64,000 bases of DNA from Geojedonia sp051814705 (lineage in GTDB: Bacteria; Bacteroidota; Bacteroidia; Flavobacteriales; Flavobacteriaceae), in contig JBPWQW010000001.1 of NCBI GenBank assembly GCA_051814705.1, forward strand, positions 372,001 to 436,000. Direction: 5' to 3'. The notes below the pieces were generated by a model. It was not told the DNA's origin and did no database searches. It worked only from the letters and a program-made list of their open reading frames with translations. Position 1 is the stretch's first letter. Each line of letters opens with the position of its first letter. Position numbers and translations under genes: made by a program. Positions 9,833 through 18,239 of the stretch are shown here, piece by piece.

Positions 9833-10063
9833 ATGAAGTATGTAATCGCCATATTAAGTGTGTGTTGTTTGGGAAGCATTGTTTTTGGATATTTTACAAC
9901 TGCACCTTACTCACAAAAATTGATAGGATTTGGTGTTGTTGGTCTTTTTATAGTTGTCTTTCCTTTATTTTCTTACTACAGGTGGAAGGATAAGGATATC
10001 AAAGATTATATGTTGACCAAAGAGAATTTGGATAAAATGAGAAATCGCAATAAAAAGCATTGA
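9833..10063 (+). CDS. Small two-helix membrane protein of unknown function
   Basis: Encodes 76 residues. The ATG directly abuts the CLC stop codon (TAAATG), so it is very likely translated from the same mRNA. Two hydrophobic stretches (about 3-20 and 29-47) are separated by a short loop and followed by a charged, lysine-rich tail (KDKDIKDYMLTKENLDK, ending RNKKH) probably in the cytoplasm. I do not recognise a named family. Tight coupling suggests an accessory role with the channel or simple co-expression; nothing in the sequence decides. Confidence 0.75.
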   Translation: MKYVIAILSVCCLGSIVFGYFTTAPYSQKLIGFGVVGLFIVVFPLFSYYRWKDKDIKDYMLTKENLDKMRNRNKKH

Positions 10064-10119
10064 TAATCAATTTTTTAATAAAAATATATAGGAATAACTT
10101 ATTGCATTATTATAAATTA

Positions 10120-10127
10120 TACATTTG
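10120..10127 (+). promoter_or_regulatory. Promoter -7 element for the cold-shock gene
   Basis: TACATTTG fits TAnnTTTG, with a TTG 15 bases upstream (10102-10104) as a possible -33. An in-frame TTG at 10125 that would lengthen the protein lies inside this element, which argues for the ATG at 10152. Confidence 0.6.
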
Positions 10128-10151
10128 TGTATTAATCAATATTTTTTTACA

Positions 10152-10343
10152 ATGACTGGAAAAGTTAAATTTTTTAATGGTTCAAAAGGATTTGGATTCA
10201 TTACCAACGACGAAACAGGAAAAGACATTTTCGTGCACGTTTCAAACCTTAATGGGGTTGAATTGCGTGAAGGTGACAGTGTAGAGTACACTGAAGAAGA
10301 AGGCAGAAAAGGATTAGTTGCTGCCAATGTGCAAGTAATCTAG
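10152..10343 (+). CDS. Cold-shock domain protein (CspA family)
   Basis: Encodes 63 residues, one complete cold-shock domain. These proteins bind single-stranded RNA/DNA and act as RNA chaperones. RNP1 is KGFGFITN (about residues 12-19) and RNP2 is DIFVHVS (about 25-31). The start at 10152 gives the classical MTGKVKFFN N-terminus; a longer frame from 10125 is rejected because it begins in the promoter. A monocistronic gene with its own promoter and terminator. The roughly 25-base AT-rich leader is much shorter than the thermosensing leader of E. coli cspA. Confidence 0.95.
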   Translation: MTGKVKFFNGSKGFGFITNDETGKDIFVHVSNLNGVELREGDSVEYTEEEGRKGLVAANVQVI

Positions 10344-10368
10344 ATGATATATCTTTATGGTGAGTTTC

Positions 10369-10398
10369 AACGTCCAACTTTTTGTTGGACGTTTTTTT
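10369..10398 (+). terminator. Intrinsic terminator of the cold-shock gene
   Basis: Perfect ten-base stem AACGTCCAAC/GTTGGACGTT, loop TTTTT, then a T-run ending at 10398, immediately before the end of the converging tadA gene. Confidence 0.88.
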
Positions 10399-10399
10399 A

Positions 10400-10849
10400 T
10401 TAATTTAAGTTCCGTTTTTCTACAAAAAATTGCTTTAAAAGCTGTGAAGCTTCCTTGTCTAAAACGCCTCCAATAATTTCGGTTTTAGGATGCAGTTTGC
10501 TTTGTAAGTTTAGGTATCCCCGTTGTTCATCCCGTGCTCCGTAAACAATTTTGGAAATTTGGCTCCAATATAAAGCTCCAGCGCACATTTGGCAAGGTTC
10601 TAAGGTTACATAAAGTGTACAGTTGATTAAATATTTACCGCCTAAAAAATTGGCTGCTGCTGTTATGGCCTGCATTTCTGCATGTGCTGTGACATCATGT
10701 AGCAATTCGGTCAAATTGTGACACCTAGCAATGATTTTATTATCGATAACAATAACAGCACCTATTGGAATTTCACCTTTTTCAAAAGCAACTTCAGCCT
10801 CTTGAAGGGCCTTTTTCATAAAGTAAGTATCGTCAAAAAGTTGTTCCAT
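10400..10849 (-). CDS. tadA: tRNA-adenosine deaminase / nucleoside deaminase
   Basis: Encodes 149 residues of the cytidine-deaminase fold. The TadA reaction converts A34 of tRNA-Arg(ACG) to inosine. Zinc ligands and catalytic acid are present: HAE (56-58) and PCQMC (85-89). EIPIGAVIV near the N-terminus and ARDEQRGY after the zinc site fit TadA. A guanine- or cytosine-type nucleoside deaminase cannot be fully excluded from sequence alone, but no second TadA candidate is in this window; the dCMP deaminase near 30 kb is a different subfamily. Monocistronic, convergent with the cold-shock gene and divergent from dxs. Confidence 0.85.
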   Translation of the reverse strand: MEQLFDDTYFMKKALQEAEVAFEKGEIPIGAVIVIDNKIIARCHNLTELLHDVTAHAEMQAITAAANFLGGKYLINCTLYVTLEPCQMCAGALYWSQISKIVYGARDEQRGYLNLQSKLHPKTEIIGGVLDKEASQLLKQFFVEKRNLN

Positions 10850-10902
10850 AAATCAAAAATACAATTTCAAATTATAATTTTAATCATTTCAATCCCAACT
10901 CG

Positions 10903-10910
10903 TACATTTG
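10903..10910 (+). promoter_or_regulatory. Promoter -7 element for dxs
   Basis: TACATTTG lies only six bases before the dxs ATG (10917), so transcription should start at or next to the start codon. It excludes an in-frame TTG start at 10908, which falls inside it. Confidence 0.55.
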
Positions 10911-10916
10911 TACTGG

Positions 10917-12683
10917 ATGAAAAATTTGTTAAACCATATCAATTCCCCCGAGGATCTTCGACAATTACAACAAAAAGATTTACCGCAACTCGCTCAAGAA
11001 TTACGGAACTTTATCATTCGTATTGTGGCGACAAAAGAAGGGCATTTAGGTGCAAGCCTTGGCGCGGTCGAATTGACGATCGCTCTACATTATGTGTTTG
11101 ATACCCCAAACGATTTATTGGTCTGGGACGTCGGGCATCAAGCTTACGGGCACAAAATACTAACTGGAAGAAAAGATATATTTAATACCAACAGACAATT
11201 GGGTGGCATTAGTGGTTTCCCAAAACGAAGTGAGAGCGAATATGACACTTTTGGTGTTGGGCATTCTTCGACATCTATTTCGGCAGCTTTGGGAATGGCT
11301 ATAGCCTCGCAAATTAAAAAGGAACACAAACATCATATCGCCGTTATTGGGGACGCATCCATTGCCAGTGGAATGGCTTTTGAAGGCTTAAACCATGCCG
11401 GTGTTACCGATGCAAATGTGTTGGTGGTATTAAATGATAATGCCATTGGCATTGACCCCAGTGTTGGTGCCCTAAAACAATATTTAACCAACGTAAAAAA
11501 AGGATCACATAAACAGGACAATATTTTTGAAGCCTTAAATTTCGACTATTCCGGACCCATAGATGGCCATAATATTACGAGTCTGATTTTAGAACTACAA
11601 CGTTTAAAAACAATAAAAGGCCCAAAATTTTTACATGTTATAACCACTAAAGGGAAAGGCTTAAAACAAGCTGAAGATAATCAGGTAAAATACCATGCTC
11701 CAGGAAAATTTGATGCCGAAACTGGGCAATTAATTTCTAAACCTGAAGAGCATCAACCTCCAAAGTTTCAGGATGTTTTTGGGTATACTATTGTTGAGCT
11801 CGCTAAGCAAAATAAAGCTATTGTTGGTATCACTCCGGCAATGCCTACGGGAAGTTCATTAAAATATATGATGGACGAAATTCCAGATCGCGCTTTTGAT
11901 GTCGGTATTGCCGAACAGCATGCCGTAACTTTGGCTGCAGGAATGGCAACTCAGGGTCTCATTGTGTTTTGTAATATCTATTCTACATTTTTACAGCGCG
12001 CTTATGATCAAGTAATCCATGATGTGGCGCTTCAAAATTTACCTGTAATTTTTTGTTTGGACAGAGCTGGTTTGGTTGGTGAAGATGGTGCCACGCACCA
12101 AGGGGTTTTCGATTTAAGCTATTTACGCTGTATCCCAAACCTTATTATTTTTGCGCCTCGCAATGAAATAGAACTGCGCAATATTATGTACACAGCCCAA
12201 TTAGGGATGCAACATCCCATCGCGATTCGCTATCCTAGAGGCAGAGGCCATATTTTAGATTGGAAATTACCTTTTGAAACTATTGAAATTGGGAAAGGAA
12301 AGCTGTTGAAAAACGGAAATAACTTAGCGGTTTTAAGTGTTGGATCTATAGCCTATAACGTCATTGAAGCCATTTCTAAAAATGAGCAAATCGCCCATTA
12401 TGATATGCGTTTTGTAAAACCTCTAGACGAAGCATTGCTTCACGAAGTTTTCAAAAATCATTCTTTAATAGTCACTGTAGAAGATGGGTGTGTGAAAGGA
12501 GGGTTTGGTTCTGCAATTTTGGAATTTGCAGCATCATTTGGCTATAAAAACTCCATAAAAATTATGGGCGTTCCCGACAATTTTATTGAACATGGCTCTG
12601 TAAAAGAGTTGCAGCATCTAGTAAAATTGGATCCTGATGGTATATCAAAAACTATTGAAGCCTTTATTTTGAGCCATCAATAA
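10917..12683 (+). CDS. dxs: 1-deoxy-D-xylulose-5-phosphate synthase
   Basis: Encodes 588 residues. It condenses pyruvate and glyceraldehyde 3-phosphate to DXP, the first step of the MEP isoprenoid pathway, and also feeds thiamine and pyridoxal synthesis. The thiamine-diphosphate motif runs from GDASIASGMAFEGLN to LNDN (about 145-175). The pyrimidine-binding and C-terminal transketolase domains follow (GIAEQHAVTLAAGMA, DRAGLVGEDGATHQG). Slightly shorter than the E. coli enzyme (620). I start it at ATG 10917 rather than the upstream TTG because that codon lies in the promoter. Its last 20 bases overlap a small gene on the opposite strand. Confidence 0.96.
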   Translation: MKNLLNHINSPEDLRQLQQKDLPQLAQELRNFIIRIVATKEGHLGASLGAVELTIALHYVFDTPNDLLVWDVGHQAYGHKILTGRKDIFNTNRQLGGISGFPKRSESEYDTFGVGHSSTSISAALGMAIASQIKKEHKHHIAVIGDASIASGMAFEGLNHAGVTDANVLVVLNDNAIGIDPSVGALKQYLTNVKKGSHKQDNIFEALNFDYSGPIDGHNITSLILELQRLKTIKGPKFLHVITTKGKGLKQAEDNQVKYHAPGKFDAETGQLISKPEEHQPPKFQDVFGYTIVELAKQNKAIVGITPAMPTGSSLKYMMDEIPDRAFDVGIAEQHAVTLAAGMATQGLIVFCNIYSTFLQRAYDQVIHDVALQNLPVIFCLDRAGLVGEDGATHQGVFDLSYLRCIPNLIIFAPRNEIELRNIMYTAQLGMQHPIAIRYPRGRGHILDWKLPFETIEIGKGKLLKNGNNLAVLSVGSIAYNVIEAISKNEQIAHYDMRFVKPLDEALLHEVFKNHSLIVTVEDGCVKGGFGSAILEFAASFGYKNSIKIMGVPDNFIEHGSVKELQHLVKLDPDGISKTIEAFILSHQ

Positions 12684-12831
12684 TCGCCAATTCTGGTTGT
12701 GGAGGCACATTATAAATATCCACACTATGGTCTAATTGTGAATTTTTGTCTTTTGAAATGTCATCTATCATCAGAAGAAGCGCAATTGTCACAAAAAAAA
12801 TAACAATGGCGCCTAAAAGATTTTTTTTCAT
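12664..12831 (-). CDS. Small single-span membrane protein, 55 residues, overlapping the dxs 3' end
   Basis: An open frame of 55 codons on the minus strand begins ATGAAAAAAAATCTT and ends TAA inside the last codons of dxs. The product starts MKKNLLGAIVIFF, continues with one hydrophobic helix (about 4-22), then a polar tail (DDISKDKNSQLDHSVDIYN) with a PPQPE segment. Basic residues before the helix and the soluble tail suggest N-in, C-out topology or an uncleaved anchor. No family recognised. It is supported by sensible codon use, a typical N-terminus and an AT-rich, SD-less upstream region like its neighbours; it could still be chance. Confidence 0.55.
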   Translation of the reverse strand: MKKNLLGAIVIFFVTIALLLMIDDISKDKNSQLDHSVDIYNVPPQPELAIIDGSK

Positions 12832-13003
12832 TATACTATTTTTGAAATATGTAGGAACAAATATACATATTTATCGTTAAAATGCAATTTTTGTCGATGA
12901 AATGTTTTAAATGTTCTGAATTACAAGACAAAGATGGCCCATTTTAGGCTGTTATTATATAGACCTACTTATAATTATTAACACCAATATCAACAGCCTT
13001 AAT

Positions 13004-14347
13004 TTAAATATGAAATCCCTTTAGTTTTCTATAGGTTAATATGGCATTACTATCGGAGAGTTTGGATACAAAATGACTTATAGCCAGAAGATTATCATAT
13101 AACCGGTCATGGTGAATATTTAAAGTTTGGGGAAACATTTTTAAAATCAGCTTGTCATAATTTGATAGCTTTCCAGTAAAAATATTATAGGCGGTAGCAG
13201 TAAAACTATTTAAAAGTTGATTGATGACCTCATACCCTGCTATTTCTTTTTCAACGACTTCCTTAGATTGATAGATATTTTCAACACTCACCTTAATTAT
13301 ATCTTTTATTTGAGCTTCATAGTGGCTTATGTCCATCAACGCTTTAGAAAACTTACCGCTTAAAATACTGTCTTCATGCTCCATAAATAAAGCTACGGCT
13401 TCATTTATTAAAGTATTGATTGCTAAAGCCCTTAAATAACTTAATCGATCTTGAGTGTTAGAAAGCAATTGATACTTTTTGGTATTAATGGTAGCTCTAA
13501 CCAAATTGATAAGATTTTCTAAGGCTAATTCTTCTTGAATCAATCCCAAATTAATACCGTCTTCAAAATCAATAATGGTATAACAAATATCATCGGCCGC
13601 TTCAACCAAATAAGCCAATGGATGCCTTGAATAACTAATAGTGTCTTTTGATCCGGTTTTTATCAGTCCCAGTTCCGTAGCCACTTCAATAAAAGCCTCC
13701 TTTTCGCTTTGAAAAAACCCATATTTTTTATCCGCTATATGTTGTGTTGGTTTTTTGGGTAGCGATTCTTTAGGATATTTCATAAAAGCACCAAGAGTTC
13801 CATAACTTAAGCGTAGCCCTCCTTCTCTGCCCTGTCTACTTTCAGTAAGGATTTTAAATCCATTGGCATTTCCTTCAAAATCGCAAAGATCTTGATATTC
13901 GCTTGCGGTCATCTCGTTTTTAAACTGCTTACCGGTTCCGGTTCTAAAAAATTCACCTATGGCCTTTTCTCCTGAATGACCAAACGGGGGGTTTCCAATA
14001 TCATGTGCTAATGAAGCCGCAGCTACAATAGCCCCAAAATCATTAGCCTGATAGCCAAGTGAATCTTTTAAATGGGGGTGTTTTTCTAGAACTTTCTGGC
14101 CGACATTTCGCCCTATGGAGCGACCAACCACACTGACTTCCAAACTATGGGTCAAACGGGTATGCACAAAATCGGTTTGGGACAAGGGCACTACTTGAGT
14201 TTTGTCTTGAAGACTTCTAAACTCTGATGAAAATATGACCCGGTCATAATCCACTTCAAAACCCAATCGGGTTTCGTCCTGTTCTTTCCGGATGCGTTTA
14301 TGAGTATCTCCAAATCGTTTTAATGACAATAATTGTTCCCAGATCAT
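13004..14347 (-). CDS. dgt: Deoxyguanosinetriphosphate triphosphohydrolase (dGTPase, HD domain)
   Basis: Encodes 447 residues. The enzyme releases triphosphate from dGTP and adjusts dNTP pools. The HD metal site is visible: RLTHSLEVSVVGRSIG (about 64-79), then AHDIGNPPFGHSGEKAI (about 115-131) and EAADDICYTIIDFEDG (about 249-264). The N-terminal RIRKEQDETRLGFEVDYDR and SSEFRSLQDKTQV are typical of the dGTPase family. It stands alone, divergent from the phosphate-uptake locus. Substrate range cannot be judged from sequence; many relatives act on several dNTPs. Confidence 0.93.
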   Translation of the reverse strand: MIWEQLLSLKRFGDTHKRIRKEQDETRLGFEVDYDRVIFSSEFRSLQDKTQVVPLSQTDFVHTRLTHSLEVSVVGRSIGRNVGQKVLEKHPHLKDSLGYQANDFGAIVAAASLAHDIGNPPFGHSGEKAIGEFFRTGTGKQFKNEMTASEYQDLCDFEGNANGFKILTESRQGREGGLRLSYGTLGAFMKYPKESLPKKPTQHIADKKYGFFQSEKEAFIEVATELGLIKTGSKDTISYSRHPLAYLVEAADDICYTIIDFEDGINLGLIQEELALENLINLVRATINTKKYQLLSNTQDRLSYLRALAINTLINEAVALFMEHEDSILSGKFSKALMDISHYEAQIKDIIKVSVENIYQSKEVVEKEIAGYEVINQLLNSFTATAYNIFTGKLSNYDKLILKMFPQTLNIHHDRLYDNLLAISHFVSKLSDSNAILTYRKLKGFHI

Positions 14348-14428
14348 AGCTTCATTTTAAGTGCCTGCAAGATACTTAATTTAAGTCTTAAACTATTTCC
14401 CATATTGATTAAATAGTAATCTTTAGGA

Positions 14429-14450
14429 AACATTTAGTTAACATTTAATT
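14429..14450 (+). promoter_or_regulatory. Candidate Pho box upstream of the porin-pst operon
   Basis: Two adjacent 11-base units, AACATTTAGTT and AACATTTAATT, differ at two positions. An 11-bp direct repeat is the classical geometry of PhoB sites. The same core at the same spacing precedes the PiT gene at 19779. A TTATTTG sequence ten bases downstream could be a weak -7 element. Confidence 0.55.
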
Positions 14451-14485
14451 TGGTTATTTGCAGCAACAAAAATTAATACTTGAAA

Positions 14486-15511
14486 ATGAAATTAAATTTA
14501 AAAATCACTTCGTTACTGCTTTTTGCTTTAATAAGTCTTAACGCACAAGAAACACCATCAGAACCCAAAGGAACCGTTACCGGAAAAGTATTTTTTAATT
14601 ATCATATTGATGCGACAAAAGATGCCGAACAGCCAAATGCTTTTGAACTTCAAAGAGCTTATTTTGGCTACAAATACACCTTCAATGAAAAATTTTCAGC
14701 AACGATATTACTGGATGCCGGAAAAGGTTCTCCCGGAAGTGATTATACGGTTTTTATCAAAAACGCAAAATTAGAATATAAAGCCGATAGTTGGTTAACA
14801 CTTACGGCTGGTATTTTTGGAATGATTCAATTTGACGATCAGGAAAAATTTTGGGGTTATCGCTATATTTTTAAATCGTTTGATGATGAATATGAATTTG
14901 GTACAAGTGCCGATTTAGGCGTAAGTGCTGCCATTAAAATAAACGACCATTTAAAAATGGACCTTGTGATCGTAAATGGTGAAGGTTACAAAAAGTTGCA
15001 AGACGCTAGCGGCAACAACCGGTATGGGGCAGCCCTAGTTTATACACCCAGTAAAAGTTGGATGTTTAAAGCCTATTACGATACCATGAAAGGTATAGAC
15101 GTAGACAATCCATTAATAGAAACAACACTAACCAATACGGCTTTATTCGCTGGCTATAAAGTAAATGATCTCTTTAGAGTAGGAGCTGAATACAATCTTA
15201 TGCAAAATGGAGTGACCTATAAAAAAGCTGCAAAAGATAAAGACTTACAGGGGCTATCGTTTTATTCCACATACAACATCAATGAAAAATGGAATGTGTT
15301 TGGCCGTTATGATCAACTATCTTCCAATCAGCTAACTGGAGAACTTACAGATTGGAATTTTTCAGATGATGGCGATACCATTATTGCTGGTTTTGAATTT
15401 AAACCCAGCAAAGGAGTCAACACTTCTATTAATTACCGATATACCGATTTTAAAGACCCGTCAAACAACAATGCCTCTTTAATATATTTTAACCTTGAGT
15501 TTTATTTCTAA
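14486..15511 (+). CDS. Outer-membrane porin, probable phosphate-selective type
   Basis: Encodes 341 residues with a signal peptide (1-22, ending LNAQ). The body is rich in alternating hydrophobic/aromatic strands such as ELQRAYFGYKYTFNEKF and ends with aromatic residues (NLEFYF), as expected for a beta-barrel. It resembles the porin O/P class. It lies 18 bp ahead of pstS and opens the phosphate-uptake cluster, so its likely job is passage of phosphate through the outer membrane. I choose ATG 14486; a TTG six bases earlier (14480) is possible but would add only two residues. Confidence 0.82.
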   Translation: MKLNLKITSLLLFALISLNAQETPSEPKGTVTGKVFFNYHIDATKDAEQPNAFELQRAYFGYKYTFNEKFSATILLDAGKGSPGSDYTVFIKNAKLEYKADSWLTLTAGIFGMIQFDDQEKFWGYRYIFKSFDDEYEFGTSADLGVSAAIKINDHLKMDLVIVNGEGYKKLQDASGNNRYGAALVYTPSKSWMFKAYYDTMKGIDVDNPLIETTLTNTALFAGYKVNDLFRVGAEYNLMQNGVTYKKAAKDKDLQGLSFYSTYNINEKWNVFGRYDQLSSNQLTGELTDWNFSDDGDTIIAGFEFKPSKGVNTSINYRYTDFKDPSNNNASLIYFNLEFYF

Positions 15512-15529
15512 ACTATAACTATAAAAAAA

Positions 15530-16456
15530 ATGAAAAAATTAGTCATGATTCTATCACTAGCCCTAATTTTAGGTGCTTGTGGAAACAAAAAAGAAAAAAC
15601 CACAGAATTAACAGGTTCTATTGCTATTGATGGTTCAGGAACCGTTTTCCCTGTTTCAGAAGCCATAGCCGAAGAATTTTTAAAAGTTGAACCTAAAGTC
15701 AAAGTAACCGTTGGTGAATCTGGCACCGGTGGCGGATTTAAAAAATTTGGAACTGGTGTTACCGATATCACTAACGCATCACGAGACATTAAAAACACTG
15801 AAATTTCTTTATGCAAAGAAAATGGTGTAGAATACATTCAATTAACCGTTGCTCTAGATGGGATTACTGTAGTTGTAAATAAGAACAACTCTTGGGCAAA
15901 AACTATGACAACTGAAGAACTTAAAAAACTTTGGGAACCCAATAGTGTCGTGAAAAAATGGAGTGATTTAAGAGCGAATTGGCCAAACGAGGAAATCCAT
16001 TTATATGGGCCAAATACATCTCACGGCACCTATGATTTTTTTACCGAAGTTATTATGGGAGAGTCTGGAGCTAGCAGAACGGATTATAACGCGGTATCAG
16101 ACTATAATGTTGCTGTTCAAGGGATTGAAAAAGACCAATATGCACTGGGCTATTTCGGATTGTCTTATTACGAAGAAAACAAAGATAAATTAACAGCGGT
16201 TGGAATCGATAATGGTAACGGTGCTGTGTTACCAAGTATTGAAACCGTAGCAAATAATGAATATGCCCCTTTATCGAGATCCCTGTTTATTTTTGTTAGT
16301 AAAAAATCAGCTCAGCGCCCTGAAGTTCAAAAATTTGTGAACTTCTATTTAGAAAATGCGCCTGAATTATCTAAAGAGGTGGGTTACGTCCCCATGCCAA
16401 AAAGCGGATATGATTCTCAAAAAGAAGCTTTCAAGAATGCTCTTAACAAGCAATAA
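15530..16456 (+). CDS. pstS: Phosphate ABC transporter, phosphate-binding lipoprotein
   Basis: Encodes 308 residues. A lipoprotein signal ends LGAC (Cys17). Phosphate-binding loops are visible: DGSGTVFPVSEAIAEEF, GESGTGGGFKKFGTG and DITNASRDIK. It captures phosphate in the periplasm and hands it to PstCA. Length and domain order fit the PstS family, and it is directly followed by pstC, pstA, pstB and phoU. A stable hairpin lies between pstS and pstC and may keep pstS transcript levels above those of the membrane components. Confidence 0.96.
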   Translation: MKKLVMILSLALILGACGNKKEKTTELTGSIAIDGSGTVFPVSEAIAEEFLKVEPKVKVTVGESGTGGGFKKFGTGVTDITNASRDIKNTEISLCKENGVEYIQLTVALDGITVVVNKNNSWAKTMTTEELKKLWEPNSVVKKWSDLRANWPNEEIHLYGPNTSHGTYDFFTEVIMGESGASRTDYNAVSDYNVAVQGIEKDQYALGYFGLSYYEENKDKLTAVGIDNGNGAVLPSIETVANNEYAPLSRSLFIFVSKKSAQRPEVQKFVNFYLENAPELSKEVGYVPMPKSGYDSQKEAFKNALNKQ

Positions 16457-16479
16457 ACGGAATTAAAAACAAACCTATT

Positions 16480-16505
16480 TTGCCGGTAAGAAACCTTATC
16501 GGCAA
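16480..16505 (+). promoter_or_regulatory. Intercistronic hairpin between pstS and pstC
   Basis: TTGCCGGTAAG, loop AAAC, CTTATCGGCAA forms an eleven-base stem with one G-U pair. No T-run follows, so it looks like an RNA-stability or attenuation element rather than a full terminator. It ends nine bases before the pstC ATG and could also affect pstC translation. Confidence 0.6.
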
Positions 16506-16514
16506 TTATTATAT

Positions 16515-17390
16515 ATGAAGGTTAAAGAAAAAATAATAGAATTCATTTTAAAGCTTTGTGCTTCAATTACCATATTAACCACTATTGGTATCATTGCAGT
16601 GCTTTTGTTTGAAAGTATTTCTTTTTTTAAAAGTGTATCAGTTTTTGAGTTTTTAACCGATACCCAATGGACTCCTTTATTTAGTGAGCAGCATTTCGGG
16701 ATTTTATCGTTGGTTTCTGGTACATTTTTAACTTCGGCGATTGCCATTTCGGTAGCACTGCCAATTGGATTGACTATTGCTGTTTATTTAAATATGTATG
16801 CCCCAAAAAGTTTCAGGAAAACCTTAAAACCTCTTCTTGAAATTTTGGCTGCTATACCAACGGTCGTTTATGGTTTTTTTGCCTTGTCTATTGTAACCCC
16901 CTTTTTACAAAGCATATACCCAAATTTAGAAACTTTTAATTCTCTATCTGCAGGAATTGTAATGGGTATTATGATTATTCCATTTATATCCTCACTTAGT
17001 GAAGATGCTCTCTATGCCGTTCCAAAATCATTAAAATTAGCAGCTTTTGGCATGGGGTCTACCCGATTTCAAACCGCATTTAAGGTCATGATTCCCGCGG
17101 CTTCTTCTGGCATCATTGTTTCGATCATTTTGGCAATATCCAGAGCGATTGGAGAAACCATGATAGTGGCTATTGCCGCAGGACAGCAGGCCCAATTAAC
17201 CTTAAACCCAACCATCCCAATTCAAACCATTACCTCATATATTGTGCAAGTAAGTTCCGGCGATGCCCCACAAGGTTCTATTGAATACAAAACCATTTTC
17301 GCTGCTGGTCTCGCTTTGTTTTTATTTACGTTTACCTTAAATACGATTAGTTTTTGGATCAAGAAGAAATACCAAGAAAAATATGAATAA
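16515..17390 (+). CDS. pstC: Phosphate ABC transporter permease PstC
   Basis: Encodes 291 residues with about six membrane helices. The binding-protein-dependent permease motif (EAA loop) reads AAFGMGSTRFQTAFKVMIPA followed by ISRAIGETMIVAIAAG. It forms the inner-membrane channel with PstA. The loop and the ARA-like SRAIGETM segment are typical of Pst permeases. Its 3' end overlaps the start of pstA by eight bases, indicating translational coupling. Confidence 0.95.
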   Translation: MKVKEKIIEFILKLCASITILTTIGIIAVLLFESISFFKSVSVFEFLTDTQWTPLFSEQHFGILSLVSGTFLTSAIAISVALPIGLTIAVYLNMYAPKSFRKTLKPLLEILAAIPTVVYGFFALSIVTPFLQSIYPNLETFNSLSAGIVMGIMIIPFISSLSEDALYAVPKSLKLAAFGMGSTRFQTAFKVMIPAASSGIIVSIILAISRAIGETMIVAIAAGQQAQLTLNPTIPIQTITSYIVQVSSGDAPQGSIEYKTIFAAGLALFLFTFTLNTISFWIKKKYQEKYE

Positions 17391-18237
17391 CACGAGTTTA
17401 AATAGATACAAAGATCAATCCTTTATGGTTTTAGGGATGCTATTCACACTGTTTGGCATAATCATATTGGGCATTTTAATCTATAATATTGTGCGCATAG
17501 GCTATACTAGAATAAATTGGGATTTTATAACCAGTTTACCTTCTAGAAAACCTGAACAGGCTGGAATTTATACCGCAATCATTGGCACGTTGGATATCAT
17601 GCTCTTAACTATTATTTTTGCAATTCCTATTGGGGTTGGTGCAGGTATATATCTGGAAGAATATGCTAAAAAATCGAAATTCTCTTCTCTTTTAGAAATT
17701 AATATTTCAAATTTAGCAGGAGTTCCATCCATAATTTATGGCTTATTGGGATTGGGTATTTTTGTTCGATTTTTTGGATTTGGGGGCAGTATTCTATCTG
17801 GGAGTTTAACCTTGTCACTTCTAATTTTACCAATTATTATTGTGGCCACTAGAGAAGCCATAAAAGCGGTACCAACCTCATTAAAAGACGCTTCATTTGC
17901 ATTAGGAGCTTCCAAATGGCAAACTATTAAAAGTGTTGTTTTGCCATCGTCATTTGGAGGAATTATCACGGGAGTTATTCTCTCTTTATCCAGAGCTATT
18001 GGTGAAACCGCTCCCTTAATTGTGGTGGGAGCAATGGCTTATGTTCCTTTTGTACCACATTCGCTTTTTGATACGTTTTCGGTATTACCAATGCAAATAT
18101 TTAATTGGACAACCAGACCACAACAAGGCTTTGCTATTGCTGCCTCTGGGGCAATAATCATATTGCTGTTATTAACTTTTATCATGAATGGAATAGCGGT
18201 TTATTTAAGAAATAAATGGCAAAATAAATTGAAATAA
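17383..18237 (+). CDS. pstA: Phosphate ABC transporter permease PstA
   Basis: Encodes 284 residues, about six membrane helices. The EAA loop reads ASFALGASKWQTIKSVVLPS and is followed by SRAIGETAPLIVVGA, close to the PstC sequence and typical of PstA. It pairs with PstC in the inner membrane. It overlaps pstC by eight bases and is followed two bases after its stop codon by pstB. Confidence 0.95.
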   Translation: MNNTSLNRYKDQSFMVLGMLFTLFGIIILGILIYNIVRIGYTRINWDFITSLPSRKPEQAGIYTAIIGTLDIMLLTIIFAIPIGVGAGIYLEEYAKKSKFSSLLEINISNLAGVPSIIYGLLGLGIFVRFFGFGGSILSGSLTLSLLILPIIIVATREAIKAVPTSLKDASFALGASKWQTIKSVVLPSSFGGIITGVILSLSRAIGETAPLIVVGAMAYVPFVPHSLFDTFSVLPMQIFNWTTRPQQGFAIAASGAIIILLLLTFIMNGIAVYLRNKWQNKLK

Positions 18238-18239
18238 TA

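Noticed and set aside
10718..11101. 127-codon plus-strand frame across the tadA-dxs gap
   Set aside because: It runs antisense to tadA and out of frame through the well-supported dxs start; the product is low-complexity with no domain.
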